Shown in pieces: positions 55,033-63,972 of a stretch of 64,000 nucleotides of DNA. Position numbers and translations under genes: made by a program. Below the pieces are notes generated by a model. It worked only from the letters and a program-made list of their open reading frames with translations. It ran no database searches and was not told the origin of the DNA. Position 1 is the stretch's first letter; every line of letters starts with the position of its first letter. Source of the DNA: Mycolicibacterium sp. HK-90 (lineage in GTDB: Bacteria > Actinomycetota > Actinomycetes > Mycobacteriales > Mycobacteriaceae); NCBI RefSeq assembly GCF_030486405.1, contig NZ_CP129613.1, positions 620,001 through 684,000 of the forward strand, written 5' to 3'.

Positions 55033-57372
55033 GTGTCTGACGTGCAGAGTGACCAGGTGGTGGCACCGGTTTTGCCGGGGGGCGGTGTTTTGCCGTTCGC
55101 GCCGGTTGCCTCGGGCAGTGTCGCCGGCCGGACGTTGCAGGAATCGACGTACAGTCCGCGGACGGCACAGAAGCGGCTGCACGACAACTCGCCGAACGTC
55201 GTCATCGTCCTCATCGATGACGCGGGGCCGGGGTTGCCGTCGACGTTCGGTGGTGAGGTGACGACCGCGACGCTCGACCGTGTCTGCGCGGAAGGCGTGT
55301 CCTACAACCGGTTTCACACCACCGCGATGTGCTCGCCGACCCGCGCCTCGTTGCTGACGGGCCGCAACCACCACGAGATCGGCAACGGCCAGATCGCCGA
55401 ACTGGCCAACGACTGGGATGGATACGCGGGCAAGATCCCGCGGTCCAGCGCCACGGTGGCCGAGGTGCTCAAGCAGTACGGCTACGCGACATCGGCCTTC
55501 GGGAAGTGGCACAACACCCCGGCGGAAGAAACCACCGCGGCCGGGCCGTTCGAGAACTGGCCCACCGGTTTGGGTTTCGAGTACTTCTACGGCTTCCTGG
55601 CCGGCGAGGCGTCGCAGTACGAGCCGCACCTGGTGCGCAACACCACCGTGGTGGCCCCGACGAAGTCGGCCGAGGAGGGCTACCACCTGTCCGAGGACCT
55701 GGCCGACGACGCCATTTCCTGGCTGCGCAGGCACAAGGCCTTCAACGCCGACAAGCCGTTCTTCATGTACTGGGCCAGCGGTGCCATCCACGGTCCGCAC
55801 CACATCATGAAGGAATGGGCCGACAAGTACGCCGGGAAGTTCGACGACGGCTGGGATGCCTACCGGCAGCGGGTGTTCGACCGCGCCAAGGAGAAGGGCT
55901 GGATCCCGGCCGACTGTGAGCTCACCGAACGTGATCCGCAGCTGACCGCCTGGGACGACATCCCGGAAGACGAGAAGCCGTTCCAGCGCCGCCTGATGGA
56001 GGTGGCCGCCGGTTACGCCGAACATGTCGACGTCCAGGTCGGGCGGATCGCCGATGAGCTCGAAGACCTCGGCTACGCCGACAACACGTTGTTTCTCTAC
56101 ATCTGGGGTGACAACGGCTCGTCGGGTGAAGGCCAGAACGGCACCATCGCCGAACTGTTGGCGCAGAACGGGATTCCCACCACGGTGCGTCAGCACATCG
56201 ACGCCCTCGACGAGCTCGGTGGCCTGGACGTGCTGGGTTCGCCGCTGGTCGACAACCAGTACCACGCGGCGTGGGCCTGGGCCGGTAGCACCCCGTACAA
56301 GGGGATGAAGCTGCTGGCGTCCCATCTCGGCGGTACGCGTAACCCGATGGCCGTGCGCTGGCCGGCCAAGATCGGTGCCGATTCCGCACCGCGCGATGTG
56401 TTCCTGCACTGCAACGACATCGTTCCGACGATCTACGACATCGTCGGAATCGCACCGCCGCAGGTGGTCAACGGCGAACCGCAGATGCCGCTGGCCGGAG
56501 CCAGCTTCGCCCGCACACTGGTCGACCGAAATGCGCCCGGAGGCAAGAAGACCCAGTACTTCGAGATCATGGGCAGCCGGGCCATCTACCACGACGGATG
56601 GATGGCGTCGGCTCGCGGGCCCCGCCTGCCGTGGGTTCCGGGCCAGCCGGAGGGGATCGCCACCTGGACCCCCGACAATGACACCTGGGAGCTCTACCAC
56701 CTCGACGAAGACTGGACGCAGTCGCACGACCTCGCCGACCAGATGCCCGAGAAGCTCGCGCAGATGCGGGAGATGTTCATGGTCGAGGCGGCCCGCAATG
56801 CGGTGCTGCCCATCGGCGGCGGCCTGTGGGTGCCGGTCTATCACCCTGAACTGCGCATCGCCCCGCCGTACAAGGAGTGGGAGTTCTCGGGCGACACCGT
56901 CCGGATGCCCGAGTTCTGCGCACCGGCGCTGGGTAACAAGAACAACGTCGTCACCATCGACGTCGACATTCCCGCCAATGCCAACGGAGTGCTGTACGCC
57001 CTCGGCGCGGCGGCCGGCGGGCTGACCGTCTACCTCGACGAAGGCCAACTCTGCTACGAGTACAACCTGTTCATCTTGTCGCGCACCAAGATCCGTTCGG
57101 AGGGCAAGATCCCCCCGGGACGTGCCACCCTGACCGTGACCACCCGGTACTCCGACCCGCGGCCGGCCGGCCCGCTCGACATCACCATTGCCCGCAACGG
57201 CGAAACGATTGCCGGTGGTCAGGTCCCCGTCAGCGCGCCGCTGTTGTTCACCGCCAACGACTGCCTCGACATCGGGACCTGCCTCGGCTCGCCGGTGTCA
57301 CTCGACTACCGCGAACGTGCCCCCTTCCCCTTCGAAGGCCGGATCCACCGCGTCCACGTCGCCTACACCTAG
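55033..57372 (+). CDS. Arylsulfatase (formylglycine type), AtsA/AtsD-like
   Basis: A 779-residue type I sulfatase. The motif TTAMCSPTRASLLTGRNHHE carries Cys100, which is converted to formylglycine by a maturation enzyme, and VVIVLIDDAGPGLP supplies the N-terminal metal aspartates. It hydrolyses sulfate esters. The size resembles M. tuberculosis AtsA and AtsD (both 787 residues), which have an added C-terminal beta domain as here (DIPANANGVLYALGAAAGGL). No signal peptide, so it is probably cytoplasmic. GTG start with GGAGGGAAAGGGG just upstream. Confidence 0.9.
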   Translation: MSDVQSDQVVAPVLPGGGVLPFAPVASGSVAGRTLQESTYSPRTAQKRLHDNSPNVVIVLIDDAGPGLPSTFGGEVTTATLDRVCAEGVSYNRFHTTAMCSPTRASLLTGRNHHEIGNGQIAELANDWDGYAGKIPRSSATVAEVLKQYGYATSAFGKWHNTPAEETTAAGPFENWPTGLGFEYFYGFLAGEASQYEPHLVRNTTVVAPTKSAEEGYHLSEDLADDAISWLRRHKAFNADKPFFMYWASGAIHGPHHIMKEWADKYAGKFDDGWDAYRQRVFDRAKEKGWIPADCELTERDPQLTAWDDIPEDEKPFQRRLMEVAAGYAEHVDVQVGRIADELEDLGYADNTLFLYIWGDNGSSGEGQNGTIAELLAQNGIPTTVRQHIDALDELGGLDVLGSPLVDNQYHAAWAWAGSTPYKGMKLLASHLGGTRNPMAVRWPAKIGADSAPRDVFLHCNDIVPTIYDIVGIAPPQVVNGEPQMPLAGASFARTLVDRNAPGGKKTQYFEIMGSRAIYHDGWMASARGPRLPWVPGQPEGIATWTPDNDTWELYHLDEDWTQSHDLADQMPEKLAQMREMFMVEAARNAVLPIGGGLWVPVYHPELRIAPPYKEWEFSGDTVRMPEFCAPALGNKNNVVTIDVDIPANANGVLYALGAAAGGLTVYLDEGQLCYEYNLFILSRTKIRSEGKIPPGRATLTVTTRYSDPRPAGPLDITIARNGETIAGGQVPVSAPLLFTANDCLDIGTCLGSPVSLDYRERAPFPFEGRIHRVHVAYT

Positions 57373-57405
57373 TCGACGGAAGAACCAAGAAAGGAACGGC
57401 TTTTC

Positions 57406-58854
57406 GTGAAGCATGATCGGCGCATGGCCAAATGGCTGGTCGCCCTCGGCACGGCGGTGCTGATGGCCGCCACATTGGCTTGCTCGCCCTCACCCTCGCC
57501 CGAAGATCGGCCGGCCGAACCCGGGCAGCTGACGCCCGAGGAGGCCAAAGCCATTGCGCTGGACGCGTATGTCTACGGCTACTCACTGGTTACGGTGGAG
57601 ATGACCCGCCGGGTGATGACCAACGTCGACAAGATCGAGGCGCCGCGCGCCCCGATGGGACAGCTGATGCGGATGCGCGAGTATCCCAACGCGCAGTTCC
57701 GAGATATCACCGCCCCCAACGCCGACACCCTCTATGTGAACGGATTCGTCGACGTCAAAGACGAACCGTGGGTGCTGAGCCTGCCCGAGGCCCACGACCG
57801 CTACTACCTGTTCCCGATGCTCGACGGCTACACCAACGTCTTCGAGGTACCCGGGAAGCGCACCACCGGCACCGGGCCACAGACCTACGCCATCACGGGC
57901 CCCGGCTGGAAGGGCGCCCTGCCCGCGGGCGTGAAGGAGTACAAGTCACCCACCTCGACCGTCTGGCTGCTCGGTCGCATCTACTGCGACGGCACGCCCG
58001 AGGACTACGCCGCGGTGCACAAACTCCAGGACGAGATCTCGCTGACCCCGCTGAGTTCCTACGGCAAGCCTTACACCCCGCCGTCCGGCAAGGTTGATCC
58101 CGCCATCGACATGAAGACGCCGGTCCGCGATCAGGTCAACAACCTGAGCACCGAGGCGTTCTTCGATCTGATGGCCGGCCTGATGAAGGACAACCCGCCC
58201 GCTGCGGCCGACCAGCCGATCGTGGACAAGATGGCCAAGCTCGGCATCGTCCCGGGCGAGAAGTTCGACATCGACAAGCTCGGCTCCGACGTTGCCGCGG
58301 CCCTGCAGTCGGTGCCGAAGGACGGCGTGGACAAGATCCTCGCCCGGTTCAAGGAACTCGATGACATCAACGGGTGGAACTTCACCACCCAGACCGGGCA
58401 GTACGGCACCGACTACCTGCAGCGCGCGATGATCACCTACATCGGGCTCGGCGCGAACCGGCCGCAGGACGCGGTCTATCCGACCTCGGAAGCCGATGCC
58501 GACGGTCGGCCCTACGACGGTGCCGGCAAGTACACGCTGCATTTCGACAAGGGCCAGTTCCCTCCCGTCAACGGGTTCTGGTCACTGACCATGTACGACG
58601 AGGGCTACTTCTTCGTCGACAACCCGCTCAACCGCTACACGCTGAGCCAGCGCAACACGTTCGTCACCAACCCCGACGGGTCGGTCGATCTCTACCTGCA
58701 GCGCGACAACCCCGGCCCGGACAAGGAGGCCAACTGGCTCCCCGCACCGGCCGGAAAGTTCAACCTGATGCTGCGCCTGTACTGGCCGAAGGAAACGCCG
58801 CCGTCGATCATCGACGGAACCTGGAAGCCGCCGGCCATCACCAAGGTGTCCTGA
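57406..58854 (+). CDS. DUF1254/DUF1214 lipoprotein
   Basis: A 482-residue protein with a lipoprotein signal: a basic start, a hydrophobic helix, and lipobox AATLACSP, with Cys26 as the acylated residue. The DUF1254 domain follows (ALDAYVYGYSLVTVEMTRR) and then DUF1214 (KYTLHFDKGQFPPVNGFWSL, TMYDEGYFFVDNPLNRYTLS). Function is unknown, but such proteins often accompany sulfatases and hydrolases in mycobacteria. It starts 33 nt after the sulfatase stop, behind AAGGAAC, so it is in the same operon. Confidence 0.87.
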   Translation: MKHDRRMAKWLVALGTAVLMAATLACSPSPSPEDRPAEPGQLTPEEAKAIALDAYVYGYSLVTVEMTRRVMTNVDKIEAPRAPMGQLMRMREYPNAQFRDITAPNADTLYVNGFVDVKDEPWVLSLPEAHDRYYLFPMLDGYTNVFEVPGKRTTGTGPQTYAITGPGWKGALPAGVKEYKSPTSTVWLLGRIYCDGTPEDYAAVHKLQDEISLTPLSSYGKPYTPPSGKVDPAIDMKTPVRDQVNNLSTEAFFDLMAGLMKDNPPAAADQPIVDKMAKLGIVPGEKFDIDKLGSDVAAALQSVPKDGVDKILARFKELDDINGWNFTTQTGQYGTDYLQRAMITYIGLGANRPQDAVYPTSEADADGRPYDGAGKYTLHFDKGQFPPVNGFWSLTMYDEGYFFVDNPLNRYTLSQRNTFVTNPDGSVDLYLQRDNPGPDKEANWLPAPAGKFNLMLRLYWPKETPPSIIDGTWKPPAITKVS

Positions 58855-58890
58855 CCGCGCCAACCGACCCACTTTCCGTAAAGGAGCCCG

Positions 58891-59166
58891 ATGCCCAAAC
58901 ACACACCAGCAGTCCTGGTGGCGGCGGCCGTTGCCGGAGCCAGTCTCGTCGCCGCCCCACTCGCCGTTGCGCCAAGTGCCGGCGCTGACGTCTGCGCCGG
59001 AGCCGGCGGGCGTCATTTCTCAGCCAGTGGCTGCACCAACATCGCGGGCGATGTCGCCGCGGGAGCTGCGATCGCCGCCGCCCACGTGCCCTATGTTCCC
59101 GGTGAGGTTCCCTGCTACACGGTCGAAGGCGTCCCGTACTTCACGCCGCCAGGAGATCCGTGCTGA
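58891..59166 (+). CDS. Small exported cysteine protein, ADVCA-type
   Basis: A 91-residue protein with a signal peptide of about 31 residues (AAAVAGASLVAAPLAVAPSA) and a mature part beginning DVCAGAGGRHFSASGCTNIA, then a C-terminal PCYTVEGVPYFTPPGDPC with two cysteines. The DVCA-x-AG-x-R-x4-GC-x-N frame also occurs in the protein at 53066-53389. AAAGGAG ribosome site, 36 nt after the DUF1254 stop; it is the third gene of the sulfatase operon. No function known. Confidence 0.75.
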   Translation: MPKHTPAVLVAAAVAGASLVAAPLAVAPSAGADVCAGAGGRHFSASGCTNIAGDVAAGAAIAAAHVPYVPGEVPCYTVEGVPYFTPPGDPC

Positions 59167-59212
59167 CCGAGACATCTCCGCAGAGGTCATCACACCGCTA
59201 GAAGCCCAAAAG

Positions 59213-59252
59213 CCGAAATGGCTGCCAGACCGTGGTCCGGCAGCCATTTCGG
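59213..59252 (+). terminator. Strong hairpin after the sulfatase operon
   Basis: CCGAAATGGCTGCC (59213-59226) and GGCAGCCATTTCGG (59239-59252) are a perfect 14-bp stem, and the inner 12 nt add a GACC-GT-GGTC stem. There is no long T-run after it, which is common in mycobacterial terminators. It separates the sulfatase operon from the convergent STAS gene. Confidence 0.75.
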
Positions 59253-59260
59253 GCGGTGTT

Positions 59261-59341
59261 CTAGTGCGCGACCAGTTGCGGGTGCATCGCCCGGCGGCGG
59301 TGGCGCAGCAGACTGGTCAACCAGCGAACATCGATCAACAT
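59261..59341 (-). CDS. Possible 26-residue basic peptide downstream of STAS gene
   Basis: An ATG at 59341, 16 nt after the STAS stop and after GAAAGG, opens 26 codons to a TAG at 59261. The peptide is basic (LLRHRRRAMHPQLVAH). No family is known to me and chance cannot be excluded. Confidence 0.25.
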   Translation of the reverse strand: MLIDVRWLTSLLRHRRRAMHPQLVAH

Positions 59342-59357
59342 GGCATGGGCCTTTCTG

Positions 59358-59774
59358 TCAGGCGCTCTTGACAAGCAGGGGGAGCAACCGGCGGCGTGCC
59401 ATGTTGCCTTCGGCGAAGTGGTGCAGGGCTTCGGGTACCGACGTGGTGAACGGGACGCCCACCTCCTGGCGATGGACCTCGGCGAGCACCGGCTGGCTGG
59501 CGACCACCGCCCAGTCCACACCGAGGGCGCCGCAGCGCTCATCGATGTCGAAGAAGAGGGAGATTGCCTGCGGCGCAAAGCTGTTCACGCCACTCAAATC
59601 GAGTGCCAACGGCTTCTCCGCGAGGATGAAGCGATTCACGTAGGACGCGATCTGGTCGATGTTGTTGCTGTCGATGTCACCCTTGATGGTCACCACTGTC
59701 GCCAGCTGGCGGCAGTGAGCGCGCATCGAGGCACCGTCGCAAACCACTGCCGGGGTGTTGTTCGTGAAAGTCAT
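59358..59774 (-). CDS. STAS domain protein (anti-sigma-factor antagonist-like)
   Basis: A 138-residue protein from the ATG at 59774. The STAS fold is visible as CRQLATVVTIKGDIDSNNID, then FILAEKPLALDLSGVNSFAP where the Ser would be the phosphorylation site of SpoIIAA/RsbV-type proteins, and CGALGVDWAVVASQPVLAEV. It may counter an anti-sigma factor, but no anti-sigma gene or SigF-type gene is near. 68 bp of upstream DNA holds an A/T-rich stretch (CTTTGCTAAG) that may be its promoter. Confidence 0.8.
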   Translation of the reverse strand: MTFTNNTPAVVCDGASMRAHCRQLATVVTIKGDIDSNNIDQIASYVNRFILAEKPLALDLSGVNSFAPQAISLFFDIDERCGALGVDWAVVASQPVLAEVHRQEVGVPFTTSVPEALHHFAEGNMARRRLLPLLVKSA

Positions 59775-59902
59775 GATCAGCCTCCCGCCTTTTCCCTGAG
59801 CTCTGGCTGAGCTCCGTCGCGTCAACCTGTTCACAACGCTAAGCGGGCAATCTAAGGCGGCTGGGAGCCAGCGTTAATACTTTGCTAAGAACCCTCCGGG
59901 GG

Positions 59903-60541
59903 CTACTCGCCGGTAAGGTCGCCCACGATCAGCACGTCGAGCGTTCGAGGTCCGTGGACCCCTTCGACCCGCTGCAATTCGATGTCGCTGGTGGCGCTGG
60001 GGCCGGAAATGAAGGTCAGTGGGCGCGTCGGCGTCAACCTGGCGAACGCCTGGGGCACGGTGTCGACGATCTGCTCGGGGCGCACCACGCAGATGTGATG
60101 GTCGGGCACCAAGGTCAGGGCCCGCCGGCCCTGGCCGGAACCGGCGTCCAGCACGATCGTCCCGGTGGCTGCGATGCCCAGGGCGCATGCGGTCAGCACC
60201 GCGTCGGCCCGGTCGAGTTGTTCGACGCTCAGCGCGGGCGCGTCGGCGAGGGGCCTGAACCCCCTCACCCACTCGGGTGGCAGGTCGGCCGGAACCGCCA
60301 CCGTGGCGTCGGGCCCCACGAGACCGAGGACGGTCGACGCGACCGCGTCGGTCTCGATGTGGTGCACCCGGGCCCGGTACTCGGCGACGGTCTCGGCGAA
60401 CCGTTCGACGTTGCCGGTCCCGGTGCTCGGCTCGCGGTGATAGTCCCGCGGCACCGCGACGGTCTCGGCCGGTGCAGATGCCAGGGCCTGGCGTATCCGG
60501 TCCAGCACCGCGGCCCTGGACCGGTCGGGCACCCCGGTCAC
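59903..60541 (-). CDS. lutC: LutC, LUD domain protein of L-lactate utilisation
   Basis: A 212-residue LUD-domain protein from the GTG at 60541, overlapping lutB by GTGA. ALGIAATGTIVLDAGSGQGRRA and LVPDHHICVVRPEQIVDTVP are the family's conserved region. It is the third subunit of the iron-sulfur LutABC L-lactate dehydrogenase complex in the cytosol or at the membrane. With lutA and lutB it forms a complete unit. Confidence 0.88.
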   Translation of the reverse strand: MTGVPDRSRAAVLDRIRQALASAPAETVAVPRDYHREPSTGTGNVERFAETVAEYRARVHHIETDAVASTVLGLVGPDATVAVPADLPPEWVRGFRPLADAPALSVEQLDRADAVLTACALGIAATGTIVLDAGSGQGRRALTLVPDHHICVVRPEQIVDTVPQAFARLTPTRPLTFISGPSATSDIELQRVEGVHGPRTLDVLIVGDLTGE

Positions 60542-61998
60542 CGCGGATCCCCGTGGGTCCGCCGCCACCACTGCCGGAACGTCTCCGCCGGCGGCTCGGG
60601 AATGTCGCGGCTCGCGGTCCACTTGGAGGCGGGCCACGGCAGGGCGGAAATCCGGTGATCGCGCCCGGCGATCACCCGCCCGGCGACCAGAACCTTCTCG
60701 GCGAGCGCGAAACGGCCCGCGCCGGCCATCGCCCAGCCCGCGGCTTTCATCGCCAGGTCCTGACCGCCCGGCAGGCCACCCCGGTGCTGGTCCACCTGCC
60801 CGGCCCGCAGGTGCACCAGGATGGACGGGATGTCGATGCGCACCGGGCAGGCTTCGAAGCACGCCCCGCACAGCGACGAGGCGAAGGGCAGGCTGGCGTT
60901 GGGATCGTCACGGCCGGTGGTCCCGGTGAGCTGGGGACTCAGGATCGCCCCGATCGGCCCCGGATACACCGAGCCGTAGGCGTGCCCGCCGGTGCGTTCG
61001 TAGACCGGACACACATTCAGGCACGCACTGCACCTGATGCAGTGCAGCGCCGCGCGCCCCGCCTCGTCGGCCAGCACCCGGGTCCGTCCGTTGTCCAACA
61101 GGACCAGGTGGAACTCCTGGGGCCCGTCGCCGGGGTGCACGCCGGTCCACATCGAGGTGTACGGATTCATCCGCTCCGCCGTCGACGAGCGCGGCAGCAG
61201 TTGCATGAACACTTCGAGGTCGGTGAAGGCCGGCACGATCTTCTCGATGCCCATCACGGTGATCAGCGTCTGCGGCAGCGTCAGGCACATCCGCCCGTTG
61301 CCCTCGGATTCCACCACCGCCAGCGTGCCCGTCTCGGCGATGCCGAAATTCGCGCCGCTGATCGCGACCTTCGCGGTGAGGAACTTGCGTCGCAGATGGG
61401 CCCGCGCCGCCATCGCCAGGACCCGCGGGTCATCGGTGAGCTCACCCGCGTCGGGCATCTCGCGGGTGAAGATCTCGCGGATCTCGGCGCGGTTGCGATG
61501 GATCGCCGGCACCAGGATGTGGCTGGGTTTGTCATGGCCGAGTTGGACGATCAGCTCGGCCAGATCCGTCTCGAAGGCGGCGATACCCTCGGCCTCCAGG
61601 TGCTCGTTGAGCCCGATCTCCTGGGTGGCCATCGACTTCACCTTGACCACTTCGTCGGCCCCCGTGGCGCGGATCAACTCGGTGACGATGCGGTTGGCCT
61701 CGTCGGCGTCGCGGGCCCAGTGCACCACGCCGCCGCGGGCAATGACGTTGCGCTCCAACTGTTCCAGGAGCTCGGGCAGGTTGGCCATGACCTGCTGCTT
61801 GAGGGCACTGCCCGCGGCGCGCAACTGCTCCCAGTCGTCGCATTCGGCCACGGCATTGAGCCGTTTGGCGCGGATCGTGTGGGTGGCATGGCCGATGTTG
61901 CGGCGCAATTGGGAATCGGCCAGCGCCGTGCGGGCGGCTTGGGGGAACGGTGCGTCGCCCCGCAGGTTGCCGACGCCGGGCGTGCCGAGAAACGTCAT
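60538..61998 (-). CDS. lutB: LutB, iron-sulfur subunit of L-lactate oxidation
   Basis: A 486-residue protein with a LUD domain (ARDADEANRIVTELIRATGA, IGLNEHLEAEGIAAFETDLA) and two ferredoxin-type clusters: CIRCSACLNVCPVYERTGGH and SLCGACFEACPVRIDIP. It carries electrons from lactate oxidation to the quinone pool. The start is the ATG at 61998 by ATGA overlap with lutA. Both Cys sets are complete. Confidence 0.92.
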   Translation of the reverse strand: MTFLGTPGVGNLRGDAPFPQAARTALADSQLRRNIGHATHTIRAKRLNAVAECDDWEQLRAAGSALKQQVMANLPELLEQLERNVIARGGVVHWARDADEANRIVTELIRATGADEVVKVKSMATQEIGLNEHLEAEGIAAFETDLAELIVQLGHDKPSHILVPAIHRNRAEIREIFTREMPDAGELTDDPRVLAMAARAHLRRKFLTAKVAISGANFGIAETGTLAVVESEGNGRMCLTLPQTLITVMGIEKIVPAFTDLEVFMQLLPRSSTAERMNPYTSMWTGVHPGDGPQEFHLVLLDNGRTRVLADEAGRAALHCIRCSACLNVCPVYERTGGHAYGSVYPGPIGAILSPQLTGTTGRDDPNASLPFASSLCGACFEACPVRIDIPSILVHLRAGQVDQHRGGLPGGQDLAMKAAGWAMAGAGRFALAEKVLVAGRVIAGRDHRISALPWPASKWTASRDIPEPPAETFRQWWRRTHGDPR

Positions 61999-62729
61999 GG
62001 CCGGGCCGCCAGGATCTCGGCCAGGTGCACCGTGCGCACCCCGGAGCGCAGCCGGCTCAACCCGCCGCCGATGTGCATCAGGCACGACGAATCGCCTGCG
62101 CTGCACACCTCGGCGTCGGTCTCGGCGATGTGGGCCATCTTGTCGGCGAGCATCGCGGTGGACGTGTCGGAGTTCTTGATCGCGAAGGTTCCGCCGAAGC
62201 CGCAACAGGATTCGGCCTCCGGCAACTCCACCAGCGTCAGCCCGCGCACGTTGCGCAACAGCCGCAGCGGCTTGTCACCCACCCCGAGCATGCGCAGTGA
62301 GTGGCACGTCGGGTGATAGGTGACGCGGTGCGGGTAGTACGCGCCGACGTCGTCGACCGCGAGCACGTCGATCAGGAACTCGGACAGTTCGTAGGTCTTG
62401 GCTGCCAGGGTGTCGGCGCGGGCGGCGAGTGCTTCGTCCCCGGCGCGCCGGGCCACCATCGCGTGCTGGTGGCGGACGGAACCCACGCACGATCCCGACG
62501 GGGCGACGACGGCGTCGCAGTCCGCGGACTCGAAGGCCTCGACGTGGTTGCGAACCAGCGCGGTGGCTTCCTGGAGGTAACCGGTGTTGACATGCATTTG
62601 GCCACAACAGGTTTGACCTTCGGGGAACTCCACCTGGTGGCCGAGACGCTCGAGCAGCTGCACCGTGGCGATCGCGGCGGGCGGGAACATCGCATCCGCC
62701 AGGCAGGTCGCGAACAGGGCGATTCGCAT
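61995..62729 (-). CDS. lutA: LutA, CCG-domain subunit of L-lactate oxidation
   Basis: A 244-residue protein with two cysteine-rich CCG domains: EGQTCCGQMHVNTG, and the second AESCCGFGGTFAIKNSDTST with CHSL upstream. This is the catalytic-type subunit of the LutABC complex, like the GlpC/HdrB proteins. ATG at 62729 with GTAGGAGC upstream. It begins 7 nt after the polymerase gene's stop on the same strand. Confidence 0.92.
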   Translation of the reverse strand: MRIALFATCLADAMFPPAAIATVQLLERLGHQVEFPEGQTCCGQMHVNTGYLQEATALVRNHVEAFESADCDAVVAPSGSCVGSVRHQHAMVARRAGDEALAARADTLAAKTYELSEFLIDVLAVDDVGAYYPHRVTYHPTCHSLRMLGVGDKPLRLLRNVRGLTLVELPEAESCCGFGGTFAIKNSDTSTAMLADKMAHIAETDAEVCSAGDSSCLMHIGGGLSRLRSGVRTVHLAEILAARP

Positions 62730-62736
62730 GCTGCTC

Positions 62737-63972
62737 CTACGGATTCCGGTGCCACTGAGCGCCGCGGTAATGCTCCCACGGGTTGTAGTCGGCAAGCAGC
62801 TCTTCTTGCGGTGGGCGCTCGGCCTCGGGAACGTGCTGCAGATTGATCCGCACCCGGTACCAGATCGAGCTCGGGCCGCGCATGCCGTCGAGCAGGATGT
62901 CCACGGGCTCCAGCCGCGCGGCCACCGCGGGATGGCGTTCGCGCCACACGTCCAGCGCCGCCATTGCCTCGTCCTTGGTCTTGGTCTTGGCGATCTCGAT
63001 CAGCGGCATGCTCGATTGTCTGCGGCCGTCGTGCGAAGCGCCCCTCGGCGCCTTCTCGGCCGGGCCGAGCTCCTTGGCGAGCGCGAGCAACGCGTCCAAC
63101 TCGCCGACCGTGACGTCCATGCCTTCCCACGGGTCGCCGATCTCGGCGAAGCGGTCCGGCACAGTGGCGACCGTGAATGCCTCCGGACGGCACCCGCTGA
63201 CCTCATCCCAGCGCAGCGGGGTGGAAACCCGGGCATCGGGCGTCGCCCGCACGGAATAGGCCGACGCCACCGTCCGGTCCTTGGCGTTCTGGTTGAAGTC
63301 GACGAAGACGCGTGCGCCCCGCTCCTCCTTCCACCACTTTGCGGTGGCGAGCTGCGGCACCCGGTTCTCCACCTCACGGGCCACCGTCTCGGCGGCCAGC
63401 CGCACCTTGGTGAACGGCCATCGCGGGTGGATGCGGGCATAGATGTGGAAGCCGCGCGAGCCCGACGTCTTGGGCCACGCGGTCAGGCCGTGATCTTCCA
63501 GCACCGCGCGGGCAACCTGGGCGACGTCGACGATCTGCGCCCACTCGACCCCGGGCATCGGATCCAGGTCGACCCGCAGCTCGTCGGGATGGTCGAGATC
63601 CTCGGCCCGCACCGGGTGCGGGTTCAGGTCCACACACCCCAGGTTCACCGCCCACGCCAGGCCCGCGGTGTCCCGCAACACCGCCTCCGTGGCCGACGTG
63701 CCCGAGCGGTATTTGAGCTCGGCGACATCGACATAGTCCGGCCGCTTCTCCGGTGCCCGTTTCTGGAAGATGGCCTCGGTGGCGATGCCTTTCACGAACC
63801 GCTTGAGGATCATCGGCCGCCCGTAGACGCCACGCAGCGCGCCGTCGGCCACCGATCGGTAGTAGTTGATCAGATCGAGCTTGGTCACCCCGGCGTCAGG
63901 GAAAACCACCTTGTCAGGGTTGGTGACGGCCACCTCGAGGCCGTCGATCTCCAGCGACAGTGCACCGGCCAT
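62737..63972 (-). CDS. LigD-type primase-polymerase (stand-alone PolDom, PolD2-like)
   Basis: A 411-residue archaeo-eukaryotic primase-fold polymerase without the nuclease and ligase parts of LigD. The catalytic pair Asp135, Asp137 is in HPDELRVDLDPMPG, and PKTSGSRGFHIYARIHPRWP, RGARVFVDFNQNAKDRTVAS complete the site. It adds nucleotides with little template demand, as in end joining or base excision repair. Its size fits the mycobacterial PolD2 (Rv0269c type) better than the shorter PolD1. Start at ATG 63972: TAGCAT lies 6 nt before it, so the mRNA may be leaderless; a GTG two codons earlier is possible. It precedes lutA by 7 nt. Confidence 0.85.
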   Translation of the reverse strand: MAGALSLEIDGLEVAVTNPDKVVFPDAGVTKLDLINYYRSVADGALRGVYGRPMILKRFVKGIATEAIFQKRAPEKRPDYVDVAELKYRSGTSATEAVLRDTAGLAWAVNLGCVDLNPHPVRAEDLDHPDELRVDLDPMPGVEWAQIVDVAQVARAVLEDHGLTAWPKTSGSRGFHIYARIHPRWPFTKVRLAAETVAREVENRVPQLATAKWWKEERGARVFVDFNQNAKDRTVASAYSVRATPDARVSTPLRWDEVSGCRPEAFTVATVPDRFAEIGDPWEGMDVTVGELDALLALAKELGPAEKAPRGASHDGRRQSSMPLIEIAKTKTKDEAMAALDVWRERHPAVAARLEPVDILLDGMRGPSSIWYRVRINLQHVPEAERPPQEELLADYNPWEHYRGAQWHRNP

